Of a DNA stretch of 5,775 bases, positions 4,953-5,775 are shown piece after piece. Under the pieces are notes generated by a model that searched no databases, was not told the origin of the DNA, and saw nothing but the letters and a program-made list of their open reading frames with translations. The first letter of the stretch is position 1. Each line of letters begins with the position of its first letter. Origin of the DNA: Cyanobacteria bacterium UBA11370 (lineage in GTDB: Bacteria > Cyanobacteriota > Cyanobacteriia > Cyanobacteriales > Coleofasciculaceae); contig DNGI01000420.1 of assembly GCA_003486645.1 (NCBI GenBank), forward strand, positions 1 to 5,775, given 5' to 3'. A program made the position numbers and the translations under genes.

Positions 4953-5691
4953 AAACTTTTTTATTCTCATAAAATCTACAAGCAATATATCCAAGAGAAT
5001 AAATTAGAGCGGCATTACTCGACGCACCAACCGCCGCACCAATAACAGGCAAAAGTTCCACAAAACTTAATCCCCCTTTAAGGACTCCCGAACCTCCGAC
5101 CGATAATCCAAAAATAGCTAAAACTTCACCCCGTCGGGTTGGATCTGTTAGTGAAAATCCATAAGCAGCAGCAATCCGATAAACCATCTCAGCTTGCAGT
5201 GCAGTAACAGCGGCTAAATCAACGGCAAATAACGTTAGTGCTAAAGGAGGTATAAAGTTAGTAATTAATCCAACTCCTCCTGCTTTTACCGCTGTATCAA
5301 CTATAATTCGATGAGCTAATTGTTCAGGAGTTTCTAACGGGTATTGTTGTCGTAACGTATCAACTTCATTCTGAGCGTTCTCCACATCAACTTGACCGAG
5401 TGCAGCTAAGAGTACGTTGATACCGGGAACTTTCGTGGCATATTTAATTAGTGGATTTTCAGCGATGGGAGTGACAATTTTACCTACTGTTTCTGTTCCT
5501 TGTTCAATGAATTGTTGTGTCGCGGGAACAACCGTTTTGCCTACAGTAACGGTCGTATTTGTCAGAGTATCAGCAGCAACCTGAACAGCAGCGGAAGCGA
5601 CTTTAGCAAGGCGAGTTGCTGTAGCGATCGCGTCACTCGCTGGGTTTGTACATGAGTCTTTTGGGTTTTGTACTGCCATAGGTTTTCTCAC
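4951..5691 (-). CDS. Probable EcsC-family protein
   Basis: This 246-residue protein has the features of the EcsC family: a glycine-rich hydrophobic stretch with a proline pair and an aspartate (GLITNFIPPLALTLFAVDLA, 141-160), then LQAEMVYRIAAAYGFSLTDPTRR (165-187, described by position), and two further hydrophobic segments (about 190-205 and 209-235). It is probably membrane-associated; its molecular function is not known to me. The N-terminal part (20-80) is rich in A, T and V and holds a degenerate repeat, TVTVGKTVVPATQQ (47-60) and TETVGKIVTPIAEN (66-79). No signal peptide is clear. The start may be GTG at 5691, or ATG at 5679 four codons later; neither has a strong Shine-Dalgarno, though GAGA lies about 7 bases before the ATG. 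The gene faces the kinase cluster and is probably unrelated to it in function. Confidence 0.75.
   Translation of the reverse strand: MRKPMAVQNPKDSCTNPASDAIATATRLAKVASAAVQVAADTLTNTTVTVGKTVVPATQQFIEQGTETVGKIVTPIAENPLIKYATKVPGINVLLAALGQVDVENAQNEVDTLRQQYPLETPEQLAHRIIVDTAVKAGGVGLITNFIPPLALTLFAVDLAAVTALQAEMVYRIAAAYGFSLTDPTRRGEVLAIFGLSVGGSGVLKGGLSFVELLPVIGAAVGASSNAALIYSLGYIACRFYENKKV
5624..5631. repeat. HIP1 octamer
   Basis: Perfect GCGATCGC within the N-terminal coding part of the EcsC-like gene. Confidence 0.85.
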
Positions 5692-5717
5692 ATCTTGTAC
5701 TGTTATCTATAACCGCC

Positions 5718-5733
5718 AGGGAATAAATTCCCT
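5718..5733. promoter_or_regulatory. Inverted repeat upstream of the EcsC-like gene
   Basis: AGGGAAT-AA-ATTCCCT has two perfect 7-base arms with a 2-base spacer and lies about 26 bases upstream of the GTG at 5691. It could be an operator or a hairpin in the 5' leader. On the minus strand a TATAGA (a possible -10) lies between it and the gene, without a good -35, so the placement is weak. Confidence 0.35.
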
Positions 5734-5775
5734 ACCTCATAGCAAAAGTCCTTTAAAACTCAGATCTTGCACCAT

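Overview
The window looks like chromosomal DNA from a filamentous cyanobacterium. There are five perfect copies of the HIP1 octamer GCGATCGC in under 6 kb. There are heptamer tandem repeats of the cyanobacterial STRR type (ATTTTGG and GCTAATN), and pyrimidine-rich octamer and nonamer repeats between genes. The protein families are typical cyanobacterial two-component proteins. The exact genus cannot be read from the sequence.

Layout: bases 1-254 hold no gene that I can support; they carry an imperfect direct repeat, a degenerate STRR and a ribosome binding site. A soluble four-PAS histidine kinase (255-2549) follows. A 194-base gap with a pyrimidine-rich repeat separates it from a tight three-gene run: an Rcp1-type single-domain response regulator (2744-3193), a receiver-first hybrid histidine kinase (3196-4515, 2-base gap) and a small unrecognised protein of 80 residues (4515-4757, overlapping by one base as TAATG). 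Bases 4758-4950 are a convergent intergenic region packed with short repeats. On the minus strand, 5691-4951 encodes a probable EcsC-family protein with hydrophobic segments.

How the genes may work together (inference): the PAS kinase resembles the kinase half of cyanobacterial phytochromes, which phosphorylate Rcp1-type regulators, and such a regulator is encoded next. The hybrid kinase has its own receiver in front of its kinase core, so it could take phosphate from the first kinase, or have its activity set by the state of its receiver. None of the three signalling proteins has a DNA-binding or enzymatic output domain, so the output must be protein-protein contact or lie elsewhere. The small overlapping protein is the only local candidate for an unconventional output, but nothing in its sequence proves this.

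I do not see a clear new system. The most unusual signal is that repeats have entered the coding ends of two consecutive genes: a 34-base purine tract encodes the tail of the hybrid kinase, and an ATTTTGG array encodes the tail of the small protein. A 34-base pyrimidine tract, inverted relative to the first, ends inside the stop codon of the convergent EcsC-like gene.
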